DNA from: Neoceratodus forsteri
Taxonomy: Eukaryota > Chordata > Ceratodontiformes > Ceratodontidae
NCBI GenBank assembly: GCA_016271365.2
Contig: CM028131.1
Location: forward strand, 287,986,001-288,050,000
Length of the DNA stretch: 64,000 bases
Direction: 5' to 3'
The notes below the pieces were generated by a model. That model was not told the origin of the DNA, made no database searches, and saw only the letters and a list, made by a program, of their open reading frames with translations. The translations under genes and the position numbers were made by a program. Of the stretch, positions 9,917-20,075 are shown one piece after another (within the stretch, counting starts at the first letter, position 1; each line of letters starts with the position of its first letter).

Positions 9917-11937
9917 CTGCTGCAAAGCCCAGAGCAAGGAGGCTAGGGCTAAGAAACCGATCTGGTTGAGCAAGGAGGTCATGGAAAAGGTAAGGAGGAA
10001 AAGAGCTGCCTTTAGGAAGTACAAGAAAACAGGAGGGGGAGGACAGGGAGGAGTACTTGACAGAATTGAAGGAGGTGACAAGGGCAGTATGGGGAGCCAA
10101 AGCATCTACGGAACTCAGGCTGGCACAAGGCATTAAGGGGAGAAGGACTTTTAAGTACATCAGGGAAAAGGAGCTGTAAGGACCACATAGTAAGGATTAG
10201 GAAGGAGGGGTTGGGTGGAAGCAGTGCGATAAGTGGAAGCACTAAATGAGTACTTCTGCTCAGTATTTACTAAAGAGAAGAGGGGGTGACACCCAGGTGG
10301 GAGAAATGGCAGAAGCAGGGGGAAGTGGTGACAGATGGGAAATCATGGAGAGCAGAGTTCGAGAGGGTTTGAAGGCACTGAGGGTGGACAAGGCGCCAGG
10401 CCCAGATGGCATCCACCCAGGGTACTGAAGGAGCTGGCAGAGGTCCTTGCAGGACCTTTGGCAGAACCTATGTAATGCCTCACCCCATTCGGGGTGTGTA
10501 CCTCAGGACTGGAGGATGGCTCATGTGGTGCCCCTCCACAAGAGTGGCCCCAAGGATGAACCGGGAAACTACAGACCAGTGAGCCTCACATCCACCGTGG
10601 GTAAGCTAATGGAGACTATCCTGAAGGAGAGGCTGGTGGCCCTCCTAGAGGCCAAAGGACTACAGGACAGCATGGCTTCATACGTGGCAGATCCTGCCAA
10701 ACCAACCTGGTCGATTTCTATGACTGGGTAACTAGGCAACTGGACAGGGGCCATGCAGTGGATGTCCTGTATCTGGACTTCAGTAAGGCACTCGACTCAG
10801 TGCCACATGGCAGGCTGTGAAGGAAGTTAGTAGGCACAGGGGCGGGTGAAAAGCTGGTGAGATAGGCAGGAAACGCTGCAGGGAAGGCAACAAAGGGTGG
10901 TGGTGGGTGGGGAGCTCTCACACCCAAGGGCAGTGATGAGCGGTGTTCCATAGGGCTCAGTGTTGGGACCAGTGTTGTTTGGGATATTCATTGCAGACAT
11001 ATCATGGGACATCAAGAGCAAGATCAGTCTGTTTGCTGATGATACCAAGGTAGGCACAGTGGTGGATGACCTAGGGGGATGGCAGGCATTGCAGGATGAT
11101 CTGGCAAAGCTTGAAACCTGGTCAGACACCTGGCAACTGGGCTTTAATGCCAAAAAGTGCAAGGTGCTGCATTTTGGGATGAAGAATCCAAGGAGGAGTT
11201 ACCAGCTAGGGGGGAGTGCAGCTAGCCCAGACAGAGGAGGAGAAGAATCTGGGTGTGCTCATTACAGGGTCAAGTGAACAACTTGGCACAATGTAGGAAG
11301 GCAGCTGCAAAGACCAACAAAATGCTGGGTTGTATTGCAAGGGGTATATCCTCGAGGAGGGAGGAGGTGATTCTGCCACTGTATAGGTCATTAGTTAGAC
11401 CACACCTAGAGTACTGTGTGCAGTACTGGCATCCGTATCTGAAGAGGGACATTAAGTTACTGGAGGGGGTGCAGCACAGAGTGACAAAGATGATCAAGGG
11501 GCTGGGGGACTTATCATACGAGAGGAGGTTGAAGGAGTTGAACACGACTCACTGGAGGAGAGGAGAGACAGGGTGACATGATTGAAACCTTTAAATACAT
11601 GAAAGGAATAAACAAGACGGGTACAGAGGGCTGTTCAAAGTAAGGGAGGAGGGCCACCAGGGACATGATATGAGACTGGAGCGAGGAAGGTTCAGGAGGA
11701 GATGAGAGACACTTTTTACAGAGAGGGTGGTGGCTGGGTGGAATGCGTACCTGCTGAAGTGGTATGCAGTAGAACAGTGGACTGCTTCAAACAAGGATGG
11801 ACAGGACAAGGGAGGGTTAATGAAGGGAAGGGAGGAAGGAGGCAGCTGCAGAATAAGGGGTGCTAGCTGCACATTCAAGCAGACTTGATAGACCTCTAGG
11901 CCTTTATCTGCTGGCAAATTTCGTATGTTCGTAAGAA
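9917..11937 (+). mobile_element. CR1 LINE copy 1 (5'-truncated, RT region to 3' end)
   Basis: Starting with 'KKPIWLSKEVMEKV' (inter-domain region after the endonuclease), the plus strand gives the RT blocks 'KAPGPDGIHP' (10400), 'NYRPVSLTS' (10566), 'YLDFSKALDSVPH' (10775), 'SLFADDTKVGT' (11030) and 'PLYRSLVRPHLEYCVQYWHP' (11380), then the C-terminal 'RLKELN' block. Frameshifts and stops break it into at least five frames. The 3' end near 11920 carries 'ttcgtatgttcgtaag', an octamer-like CR1 tail. The catalytic FADD box is intact but the gene is dead. Confidence 0.8.
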
Positions 11938-12303
11938 GGGGGGAGCTGGACATCATTATTCACTTGGGGACTAATGACCTGGCTAGAGAGGGGGTAGATG
12001 TAGGAAGAGTTCAGGGAGCTAGGGAGGAGTCTTGGGCAGGTAGCACACTCTGTCACCTTCTCGGAGGTGCTACCTGTTCACAGCAAGGGGGAAGGGAGGG
12101 ACATTTACATAATTGAATTCAACAAATGGCTGAAGAAATGGTGCAGAGAGGTGGGGTATGGCTTTACTGGGGACTGGAACCTCACCTGGAGGGATAAAGG
12201 ACTATATTCTCCAGATGGCTTGCATCTATCCAGGGGAGGCAAAGGTATCCTCTCTGAGAAGTTTAAGTGCATCCTTAGTGATCATTTAAACTTACATATG
12301 GAC
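11938..12303 (+). pseudogene. CR1 copy 2 ORF1, second half of esterase-like domain
   Basis: The segment encodes 'ELDIIIHLGTNDLAREG', the 'GTND' block of GDSL/SGNH-type esterases. It then gives 'INEFNKWLKKWC'-like sequence (here 'IIEFNKWLKKWCREVGYG') and 'YSPDGLHLSRGGKGIL', which carries the catalytic 'DGLHL' Asp/His. CR1 ORF1 is known for a zinc-finger plus esterase layout. One frameshift lies near 12060. It continues the frame left off at 9916 and is cut at 12304 by CR1 copy 3. Confidence 0.75.
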
Positions 12304-12905
12304 ATACAAAAATACAAAGAAGCCAGCAGAGGAAGGCCATTTGGTCTATCAAATCTGCTCATGTTGCAGGGTCCACAGCTTGAGCTACTGTCCCTGCTCC
12401 CTCACCCCACTCCTCCCATCCTCCCTACCCATGACTCTTGCCCTCCCCCATACCTATCCCAAGCTCTCTTAAAGCTGCCCACTGTCTTCAACGAGATTAC
12501 CTCTTCTGGCAGCACATTCAAAGTGCCCACCACCCTCTCTGTGAAGAAGTGCTTCTTGACCTCCCTCCTAAACCTCCCACCCTCCAGTTTAAGGCTGTGC
12601 CCCCTCACATTATGGTTGCCACTCAGCTTAAAGAGACTCTCCTTATCAACCTTATTTATCCCTTTCAAGTACTTGAAGGTCCCAATCATGTCCCCTCTTC
12701 TCTCCTGTCTTCCAGGAAGTACATGTTCAGTGCCCTCAACCTCTCCTTGTATGCCTTACCCTGCTGACCAGCTATCATCTTTGTAGCCCTCCTCTGGACC
12801 TTCTGCAGCAGGTTAATGTCCTTTTTGAGGTCTGGGCACCAGTACTGAACTCCATACTCAAGATGCAGCCTTACCAGTGACTTGCCAAGGGGCGAGGCAT
12901 AGACA
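12304..12905 (-). mobile_element. CR1 LINE copy 3 (3' fragment, antisense)
   Basis: The minus strand encodes 'KSLVRLHLEYGVQYWCPDLKKD' in two pieces near 12880, 'QRRATKMI' (12790) and 'FKYLKGINKVDKESLF' (12680) before the short 3' UTR ending near 12304. These are the RT C-terminal blocks of CR1. The 240-codon plus-strand frame that overlaps this region is an artefact: its first third is CR1 copy 2 ORF1 and the rest is antisense to this copy. Confidence 0.75.
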
Positions 12906-13004
12906 GTCAAGGGGATTATCGTAGACCCCCACCCACACACACAGGACATAACTGAAACCAGTAAGGACCTAATAACTAGCATAATATCTAACCATAAAAC
13001 TACC

Positions 13005-14053
13005 ATGGTTACAATGGGGGAGAGAACTGAAGGTAGATCACTAATGCGGCGCAGGGCAAAGACCAATAAACAAGGAACATTAAGGGGGTACACAGAGTGG
13101 AAGGTCTTGTGCACAAATGCCCGCAGTCTGGGAAACAAAATCCCAGACCTAACGACACTGATGGCAGACACAAACCTGGACATTCTGGCTATTATGGAGA
13201 CATGGTATGCAGGGAACCATAACTGGGATGCAGCCATACCAGGGTATACACTTTTTAGGAAGGGGAAGAGGGGTTGCTATGTATGTAAAGGATGGGATGA
13301 AAGCTATGGAGGCTCAGGGATCCACAGAAGAAGTAGAGTCACTGTGGGGACATTCTGGAGTCAGGGAACAAAACAACCATCCATGCTGGAGTAGTTTACA
13401 GGCCTCCCACGCAGGGGGAGGATATAGATCTAGTATTAGTGAAAGCCCTCCATAATATGGCAGCCAAAGGGGAAATACTATTAATAGGTGACTTCAACAT
13501 GCCGGATGCAGATTGGAATACTCAGACTGCAAGTATATCAAGGAGCAGGGACCTCATGTCTGCCATGTATTGGGCAAACCTAAGGCAGCTGGTCGCTGAA
13601 CCCACCTGGGAGGGGGTTGTACTGGACTTAATGCTGATAAACAGGGCCAGAATCATGGATTTTGATGTGGGCAGTCCCCTTGGTACCAGTGACCACAGAA
13701 CTGTATGGTTTAGAGTCAACACACTGGCATAAGAAAGCCATTCAAAGATTAAGATCCTAGATTTCCGGAAGGCCAACTTCATGGAGATTGGGGAACAGCT
13801 CAAAATTGCCCTGGCAGCAGAAGATAAGGGGGTAGGGATAGAAGAACAGTGGTTTAGGCTTAAGAGATCCATAGCAGGAGTGACAAGTCAATGTGTCAGA
13901 TTGTTTAGTAAAAGCAAAAGAAAGAAGCGGTCACTGTGGTTCTCTAAGTCAGTAGCCGAGAAAGTGCAAGAAAAAAGTAAGGCATTCAGGAAATACAAAG
14001 AGACACAGAAAGAAGAAGACAGACTGAAATATCTGGAGAAGGAGAGAAGCTGA
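13005..14053 (+). pseudogene. CR1 copy 2 ORF2, endonuclease and linker
   Basis: The frame opens with an ATG at 13005 and encodes 'WKVLCTNARSLGNKIPDL' (13100), 'DILAIMETWY' with the catalytic ETW (13180), 'GEILLIGDFNMPDADW' (13465) and 'GSPLGTSDHRTVWF' with the catalytic SDH (13670). This is the apurinic/apyrimidinic-type endonuclease that nicks the target DNA. Frameshifts lie near 13270 and 13400. A stop at about 13730 precedes the basic linker ('KRSLWFSKSVAEKVQEK') leading to the RT. Confidence 0.8.
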
Positions 14054-14189
14054 GAAAGCTGTCAGAGGTGCTAAGGCAAGAATGGAGGAAGGAATAGCAC
14101 AGGCTATTAAGAAGGGGGACAAGACCTTCTTCCATTATATTAGCAAGAGAAAGAAGACCTGAAATGGTATTGTTAGGCTAAAGAAGGGA

Positions 14190-15835
14190 GAGGGAGAGAG
14201 GGAGGGTGGGTAGAGGATGACCTTGAAAAAGCTGAGGTACTGAACAAATATTTTTGCTCAGTATTTACCAAGGAAGAGGTAGGGGAGGGACCAAGACTCA
14301 TGAGGAAAGATGTACAGGGGGGAGAGGTGAACACCAGCCCATTAATGGTGGATAGAGTCTTGGAGGAACTAGGAAAAGTAAAGACAGATAAGGCAATGGG
14401 GCCAGACGGATTCACCCTAGAGTGTTGCAGGAACTCAGGGAAGTCCTAGCAGGTCCGCTGACAACCCTCTTCAACCAATCACTAGAGATGGGGGAGGTAC
14501 CTGGGGACTGAAGGAGGGCAGAGGTGGTCCCCCTGCACAAGACCGGAAGTAGGGAGGGGGCAGGCAATTACAGGCCTGTAAGCCTGACCTCAGTGGTGGG
14601 GAAGCTGATGGAGTCCCTGCTTAAGGAAACGGTAGTGAAGTTCCTGGAGTCAAGTGGTGCAAAAGACCCAAGGCAGCATGGATTCACTGAGGTTACGTTC
14701 TGTCATACTAATCTTATCAATTTCTTTGACTGGGTGACCAGGGTGGTGGATCAGGGAGGGCTGGTGGATGTGGCCTACCTGGACTTCAGTAAGGCCTTCA
14801 ACACCGTTCCTCATAGAAGGTTGCTTAACAAATTGGAGAGTCTGGGTGTGGGCTCTAAAATGGTAAACCCGGTTGGTAATTGGCTAAAAAGCTGGACCCA
14901 GAGGGTGATAGTAAATGGCATAAAATCAGAAGAGGGGGAGGTGAACAGCAGGGTTCCACAGGGATTGGTGTTGGGTCCAGTTCTCTTCAATGTCTTCATA
15001 AGTGACATTACAGATGGACTGGAGGGGAAAGTATGCCTGTTCGCAGATGACACCAAGATACAGTATGTAACAGAGTCGACACACAGGAGGGGCTAGATAA
15101 AATGAGAAATGACCTAAGAGTACTTGAGGAGTGGTCAAGGGTTTGGCAGTTGGGTTTCAATGCTAAGAAGTGCAAGATAATGCACCTGGGACACAGAAAC
15201 CCAAGAGAGGAATACAGGATGGGGTGGGGCAGGTTCTAGCCACCACAAGTCAGGAGCGAGACCTGGTGATTATCATATCTGATGACCTGAAGTCAGCCAA
15301 ACAATGCGAAAAGGCATGGGGGAAGGCAAACAGAATGCTGGGGTGCATAGGAAGGGGCATAACCAGTAGGAGAAGTGAAAAGGTGATGCCACTGTATAGA
15401 TCACTGGTGAGGCCTCATCTGGAATGCTGTGTCCAATTCTGGAGACCGCATCTCAGGAAGGACATAGACAGAATGGAAGCAGTCCAGAGAACAGCAACAA
15501 AAATTATACATGGACTGCACCACAGGCCTTATGAGGAAACACTCAAAGAACTAAACATCTATTCACTGGAAGAGAGAAGGGAGACGGGGGATATGACAGA
15601 GACTTTCAAATACCTTAGAGAAATAAACAGGGTACAGGAGGGGAGCATATTTCAGAGACAAAAGTACACAAGGACAAGGGGACATAACATGAGGCTGGAA
15701 GGAGGGAGGCTTAGGGGGAATGCTAGGAAGTATTTTTTTCACAGAGAGGGTGGTGGATCTGTGGAACAGCCTACCAGCAGAGGTGGTGGAAGCAAAAACA
15801 GTACAGGGATTCAAAAGTGTATGGGATAAGCATAA
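14190..15835 (+). pseudogene. CR1 copy 2 ORF2, reverse transcriptase and C-terminal region
   Basis: The RT blocks are in order: 'GPDGF' region (14400), 'NYRPVSLTSVVGKLME' (14567), 'YLDFSKAFNTVPHRRL' (14780), 'RVPQGLVLGPVLFNVF' (14950) and the catalytic 'CLFADDTKIQY' (15035). A frameshift at about 15096 is followed by the thumb/C-terminal blocks 'MLGCIGRGITSRRSEKVMP' (15340) and 'RPHLECCVQFWRPHLRKD' (15415). This is the best preserved RT in the window, with the longest open stretches at 190 and 219 codons. It still has stops at 15096 and near 14430. Confidence 0.8.
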
Positions 15836-15975
15836 AGGCACCCTTCTGTAAAGCAGAGTGGGGGAAAGGCAGTCCAGATAAGAGCAGGGATTGCCAAACC
15901 AAGCAACGAAATGGACAGACTGGGTGGGCTGTATGGTTCTTATCTGCCGACAGATTCTATGTCTCTATTTAACTT

Positions 15976-16365
15976 TTGGAGTTGGGCCCAGATTATTTAA
16001 CTGACATTGAATGGGCACATAGGGTGTTGGGGCCAAAGCCTGGTCCTGACGCTCACCCACGGTCCACAGCTGCTAGATTCCTTAACTATGCCACAAAAGA
16101 CAATTTACCACAAAAAGCACAGAGCAGAAAGATGTTAAAATATGGCTCAAAGCACATCTTCATAGACAATGATTATGCTCCATTGATGCAAAAGCTTCAT
16201 CAGAATTACATCCCGCTATTTCCAATCCTCAAGGCAAATAACTTGCAGTTCTGCATGCCCTACCTGGTGAAGCTGGTGGTACAATTCCCAGGAGGCCCAC
16301 GGACCTACACAATGGCAGAGGAGGTGGTAAGGGACCTGCAAACTAGAGGCCTTTATGCTGACTGA
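15976..16365 (+). pseudogene. L1/Tx1 LINE ORF1, C-terminal part
   Basis: The 129-codon frame encodes 'DIEWAHRVLGPKPGPDA', the hallmark 'IERAHR.LGP.P' block of L1-type ORF1 between the RRM and the C-terminal domain. 'STAARFLNYATKDN' (R.I..RFL.Y..K) and the C-terminal domain down to 'TYTMAEEVVRDLQTRGL' follow. It continues the ORF1 that breaks off at 9691 and ends at a natural stop. This half is uninterrupted by stops. Confidence 0.8.
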
Positions 16366-18345
16366 AGATCTCGACCCTCAGATTGAGAGGTGAGCAACAA
16401 GATGGATACACCAGACAGAACAGAGGATGTGGCACCTAACAAACAGATCGGAGACCTCTCTATCGGACCTCCTGAAAAAACTTCAGCAACACAGAGAGCA
16501 GCAGCCTGTGTATTCTAGGCTATCCTAAGATGTGGTCATAAAGCCGTAACAAACCATAAGCTTTACTGATCAGGTTAGCGGTGGTAGTGAGGGGATGCTG
16601 GTCTTGGTGGGGGGGTTGGGTGCCTGTGGTCCGCTCCCCAGCTGGGTCAAGGGAGAGAGATAACATAACATCCATGCCCCCTCTCTCTGGCTCCTCCAGG
16701 TGGCAGGGATGATCAGCCTGGCCGGGAATGCAGCACTTGGCCTGTGGGGGTGGGGGCTGGGCCCCCTCCTTGTGTGGCTGCGTTTCCCCCTTGCTACCCA
16801 ACCACGCTGATTGAACAATCTGCAATTACTTATTTCTGGGGAAGTTCACGAAGGAAGTACTAAACTCCAGCAACAAACTGTTGCAACTTTTCAATCTACT
16901 TTATGGAAACTAAGTGGGGATCAGTCTGAGATTAGTTTTTAGACGGCACAATGCAGGGGATGCCCCTGGTCAACTGGCTTCCCTCGTATGCAGCTAGTGG
17001 CTGAACACTTTACTGGATTTATCAGCTAAGGAATTGGTTGGAGAAGTGTTCCACCCCAATAAGAGGCAGTTATTTTATGGTTTACTTACAGAGGAGAGTA
17101 AGGACACTAGACTGCATGACTCTATTTTAAAACAAAATGGCCACATTACCAGTGACAGGCCAGCCTAGCAGTGATGGGGGGTTCTTTGGGCTGGATAGGG
17201 GATGGGGGGGTTGAATTGGGAAAGTCAAGTCGAACCTCATCCCGATGGCCTGCACAGTAATAGTTCTGTGGGGGGGGTGGGTGCAGATGGCAGCTCCATT
17301 AAGTCAGAAAAGCTGTCTCAGTCTCCCTCTCTGAAGAGCGGTTTCATTAGTAGAGCAAGTCCCTGACTGAAACCATGTTTTTGATAACTACAGCAATATT
17401 TGACACTGAGATTATACAAATAGGCATGAGGACAATAATGGGGAGGGAGCCCCCAAGACCCGAGAAATGGGGTTGCCTTTCAGCAGGAAATTCATGTTAG
17501 TTACTGTTCTGGGGGGGGGTCAGTCTGACAGTATTTATCTACTCATTTACTCCTTTACCTAGACACCCCTTGAATCGCAGAAGACCCTAACACCTTATGT
17601 CTCGCTGAATGGTATGGGGGAGGAGGAGAGACTAAGGTTATGGGGGTCAAAATGGCACTGGCTAATACGGCTGGGAGCTGACTGGCCACCAGTACTGGAT
17701 GTTTCTTGATGGGGGAAGTGGAGCCTGGATGGGGTGGGAATGATACCGTGTCCCATGTAAACCATCCCTACTAGAGGTTTTTCCCATAGCATACAAGTGG
17801 GTGCTGGACTGTTCTGAGTGCCATGGGGGCCTCACTCCTTCCTGCCTAAGCTATACCATTGGCTCTGTTAGCTGGGGGGGGGTTCCCTCAGAAAATGGCA
17901 GGTGATGGAACAGGGCTGTGGAGGGGTGCCTTCTACTGGAATATTTGGGGAACAACATCTTTGAAATACCACTAAAATGTATTATCTGTAACTCACTGAG
18001 GATGGCAGATTTCATAGGCACCCATTGAAGGGACCACCACATAAGTTTATCTTTATGCCTAGTGGAGTTCTGGAGTGGTATGGCATAATGTTTGGGATAG
18101 GTTAGATGAGTACAAGTCTTCTGGCAATCCCGAGTGACAGGAGACCCGCAGACTTAGTGTGCTGGTGAGAGCTGCCCAAGAGAGAATAGTCTGACACCTA
18201 GGCCTTCATACCAAAGTATTCAAGACTCATACAGCTGGGGAAAAATAACAGCTTGGACAGATTGTGGGAGTGAGACTCTCCTTAGAGAATTAGCAAATGA
18301 AATGGCCTCACCAAGACTGACTGGTGCTATCAACAAAAATTACAA
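16366..18345 (+). other. No gene seen; L1 inter-ORF or unidentified inserted sequence
   Basis: About 2 kb separate ORF1 from the next feature, longer than a usual L1 inter-ORF spacer. It is rich in G runs (for example 16608-16622 and 17267-17283). No protein family is recognised in any frame. It may contain an insertion I cannot identify. Confidence 0.4.
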
Positions 18346-18579
18346 CTGAGAAAAGGAGTTAGCACCCAATCTAGGTCACAAATGAAGTGCTTTATTTAGC
18401 AGAAAGTGCCAAATTACTGGCTCATAGAGCTTGGTGGATAGCCATGTGAAATGTAAGATATTTTTGTAGCCTGCCTGTGGACATTATGTCTATGAACCAG
18501 TAATTTTGCACTTAAGCACTTTCTGCTAAATAAAGCACTTAATTTGTGACCTAGACTGGCTACCGACTCCTTTTCTCAG
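18346..18579. repeat. Large foldback element (about 82-90 bp arms)
   Basis: The left arm 18346-18427 ('ctgagaaaaggagttagcac…') and right arm 18490-18579 ('…ctaccgactccttttctcag') are reverse complements with few mismatches, around a 62-base loop. The inner block 'aagtgctttatttagcagaaa' pairs perfectly. The pairing may extend outward ('ccttagagaa' / 'ttcttagaga'). It is probably a MITE. Confidence 0.8.
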
Positions 18580-18819
18580 ACTCTTCTTAGAGAAGACTCC
18601 AATGACAACACCACTGTGTAATTTTTCTTTTATGGGTGTTTTAGCATGGTTTCTTATTATTATTTGGGAGCAAATTGTCCCTCAAAGTGCCTCACCCACC
18701 ATTTATGTGGGACTGGCACTCTGCCCCGGGGGTATGCTTTGACTCTACTAGGGACAAACAGAAGTAACACCATGTCTATACCTCACTTGTTATGGAAGTC
18801 ACACTGTAATAGCTCCATT

Positions 18820-18950
18820 GTACTCTGTTGATAAATGTACCTCACTTTTTTTCTCCTCTGTCGCTCTCCCCCAGGACGCACCTGGAATCGAGCAGCACTA
18901 TGCTCAGTGTGCCCTCCTGGTAAAACTTTTAAATAAATAAAGTTGTGTTT
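18820..18950 (+). mobile_element. 3' tail of an L2-like/jockey-group LINE (fragment)
   Basis: The segment 'ctcccccaggacgcacctgg…cagtgtgccctcctggtaaaactttt' followed by AAATAAATAAA matches 2130-2240 and 48390-48475. It is inserted in the same orientation as the host L1. The coding part is absent. Confidence 0.6.
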
Positions 18951-19254
18951 ACTGTTATATTTAGAACTATTACTCATGTTGGGGGTTTAAGTAGTTCACA
19001 TGGGTGGGGGACTCAAGCCCTGAGTCTCTTTGGTGGGATGTTTACATAAAGGAGAATTGTTATATGCTGTAGCTAGGTCTATGTTCTTGGTCTAAACTTA
19101 CTACTTTAACAAACAAAACACGCACACCAGTTTTGGGTCACAAACATGGCTTTACTAAAATGCAAACATGGAGCTGTTTTAGACACCTGGAGGGATGGTC
19201 TCTTCACCCTCACTGTAGCTTCTTTCTCTGGTCTGCTGCTACGAGTCCCTCACG

Positions 19255-20075
19255 ATGGCTGGAATGGAGGCTGCCACACCGCTTGAGGCCAATACTGGTC
19301 ATCTAGTGGAGGGAGGGTTGGGATTCCTCTTGGTGGGAGCAGCTACAATGATGTCCACAACCCCTGTAAAGATACTTTCACAGAACATAAATGGTTTAAA
19401 AAATTACAAACAAGAGAGTGAGATTCGTACAGTATTTACAGAAAAATCCAGCTGAACTATACTATATCCAAGAAACTCATTTATCTGAATTGGAACATAC
19501 TAAATTGAAATGGGGGTAGGTATGAGTTATATGCTTCTTCTCACCCTAGTGGTAGGTGAAGAGGGGAGGTGATTTTAGTTCCCTTCTTGATCCCACTAGA
19601 GATTAAGACTAGTTACATAGATGGGCATTGTAGATCTGTAATTCTGCAAGGTAAACTACATGCACAAGAAGTAACCCTAGTCAGTGTCTACCTTCCACCT
19701 CAATCCTTAACCCCAATAGTCCAAACCTCCTTGAGCAAGCATTAAGATTTATTAAAGGATAAACTGATTATTGGGGGGGGCAGATTTTAATATGACCTGG
19801 AATATGGACTTGGACTTGACAAACCCACATGCCCTCAGGGTGACTAATGCTCTGCAATTCCTCAGGGGCTCTTTTGAGCAACTAGAAACAGTAGATACAT
19901 GAAGGAAAATGTATCCTACGCAAAAAGCATATACATACTACTCATAGTTACTCTCAGTTAGACTACTTTTTGTCCTGTGTGAAGACTTTCATTGGATCCA
20001 GGATGTGTCCTATGGACCAAGTCTTCTTTCCGACCATCACCCTATCTTGTTGAAAATAAACTTGGGGGAAGGAAA
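19255..20075 (+). pseudogene. L1/Tx1 LINE ORF2, endonuclease domain
   Basis: From about 19351 the frame encodes 'VKILSQNINGLKNY', the N-terminal 'SQNVNGL' block of L1-type endonucleases. 'YYIQETHLS' with the catalytic QET (19460), 'QEVTLVSVYLPP' (19668) and 'LLSDHHPILLKINL' with the catalytic SDH (20025) follow. These lie in different frames. Stops and indels separate them (for example at 19453 and near 19520 and 19780), and a G-run at 19771-19778 probably marks one frameshift. The upstream ATG at 19255 probably lies in the inter-ORF region, and the one at 19351 is the more likely start. Confidence 0.75.

Larger units (their letters stand above)
9690..15970 (+). mobile_element. CR1 LINE copy 2, interrupting L1 ORF1 and itself interrupted twice
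   Basis: CR1 ORF1 esterase sequence runs from about 9690 to 9916. It stops, and its direct continuation appears at 11938-12303. ORF2 then runs from 13005 to 15835, and the 3' UTR ends near 15970 in 'attctatgtctctattt', the short tail repeat typical of CR1. The gaps are another CR1 on the same strand (9917-11937) and one on the opposite strand (12304-12905). The element is 5'-truncated within ORF1. This gives CR1 within CR1 within L1 within Gypsy. Confidence 0.8.

Noticed and set aside
9849..10160. Antisense frames of 79-103 codons
   Set aside because: They mirror the CR1 linker coding region on the opposite strand and have no independent support.
12067..12786. 239-codon plus-strand frame as a gene
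   Set aside because: Its first third is CR1 ORF1 esterase and the rest is antisense to CR1 copy 3. It is a chance fusion at an insertion border.
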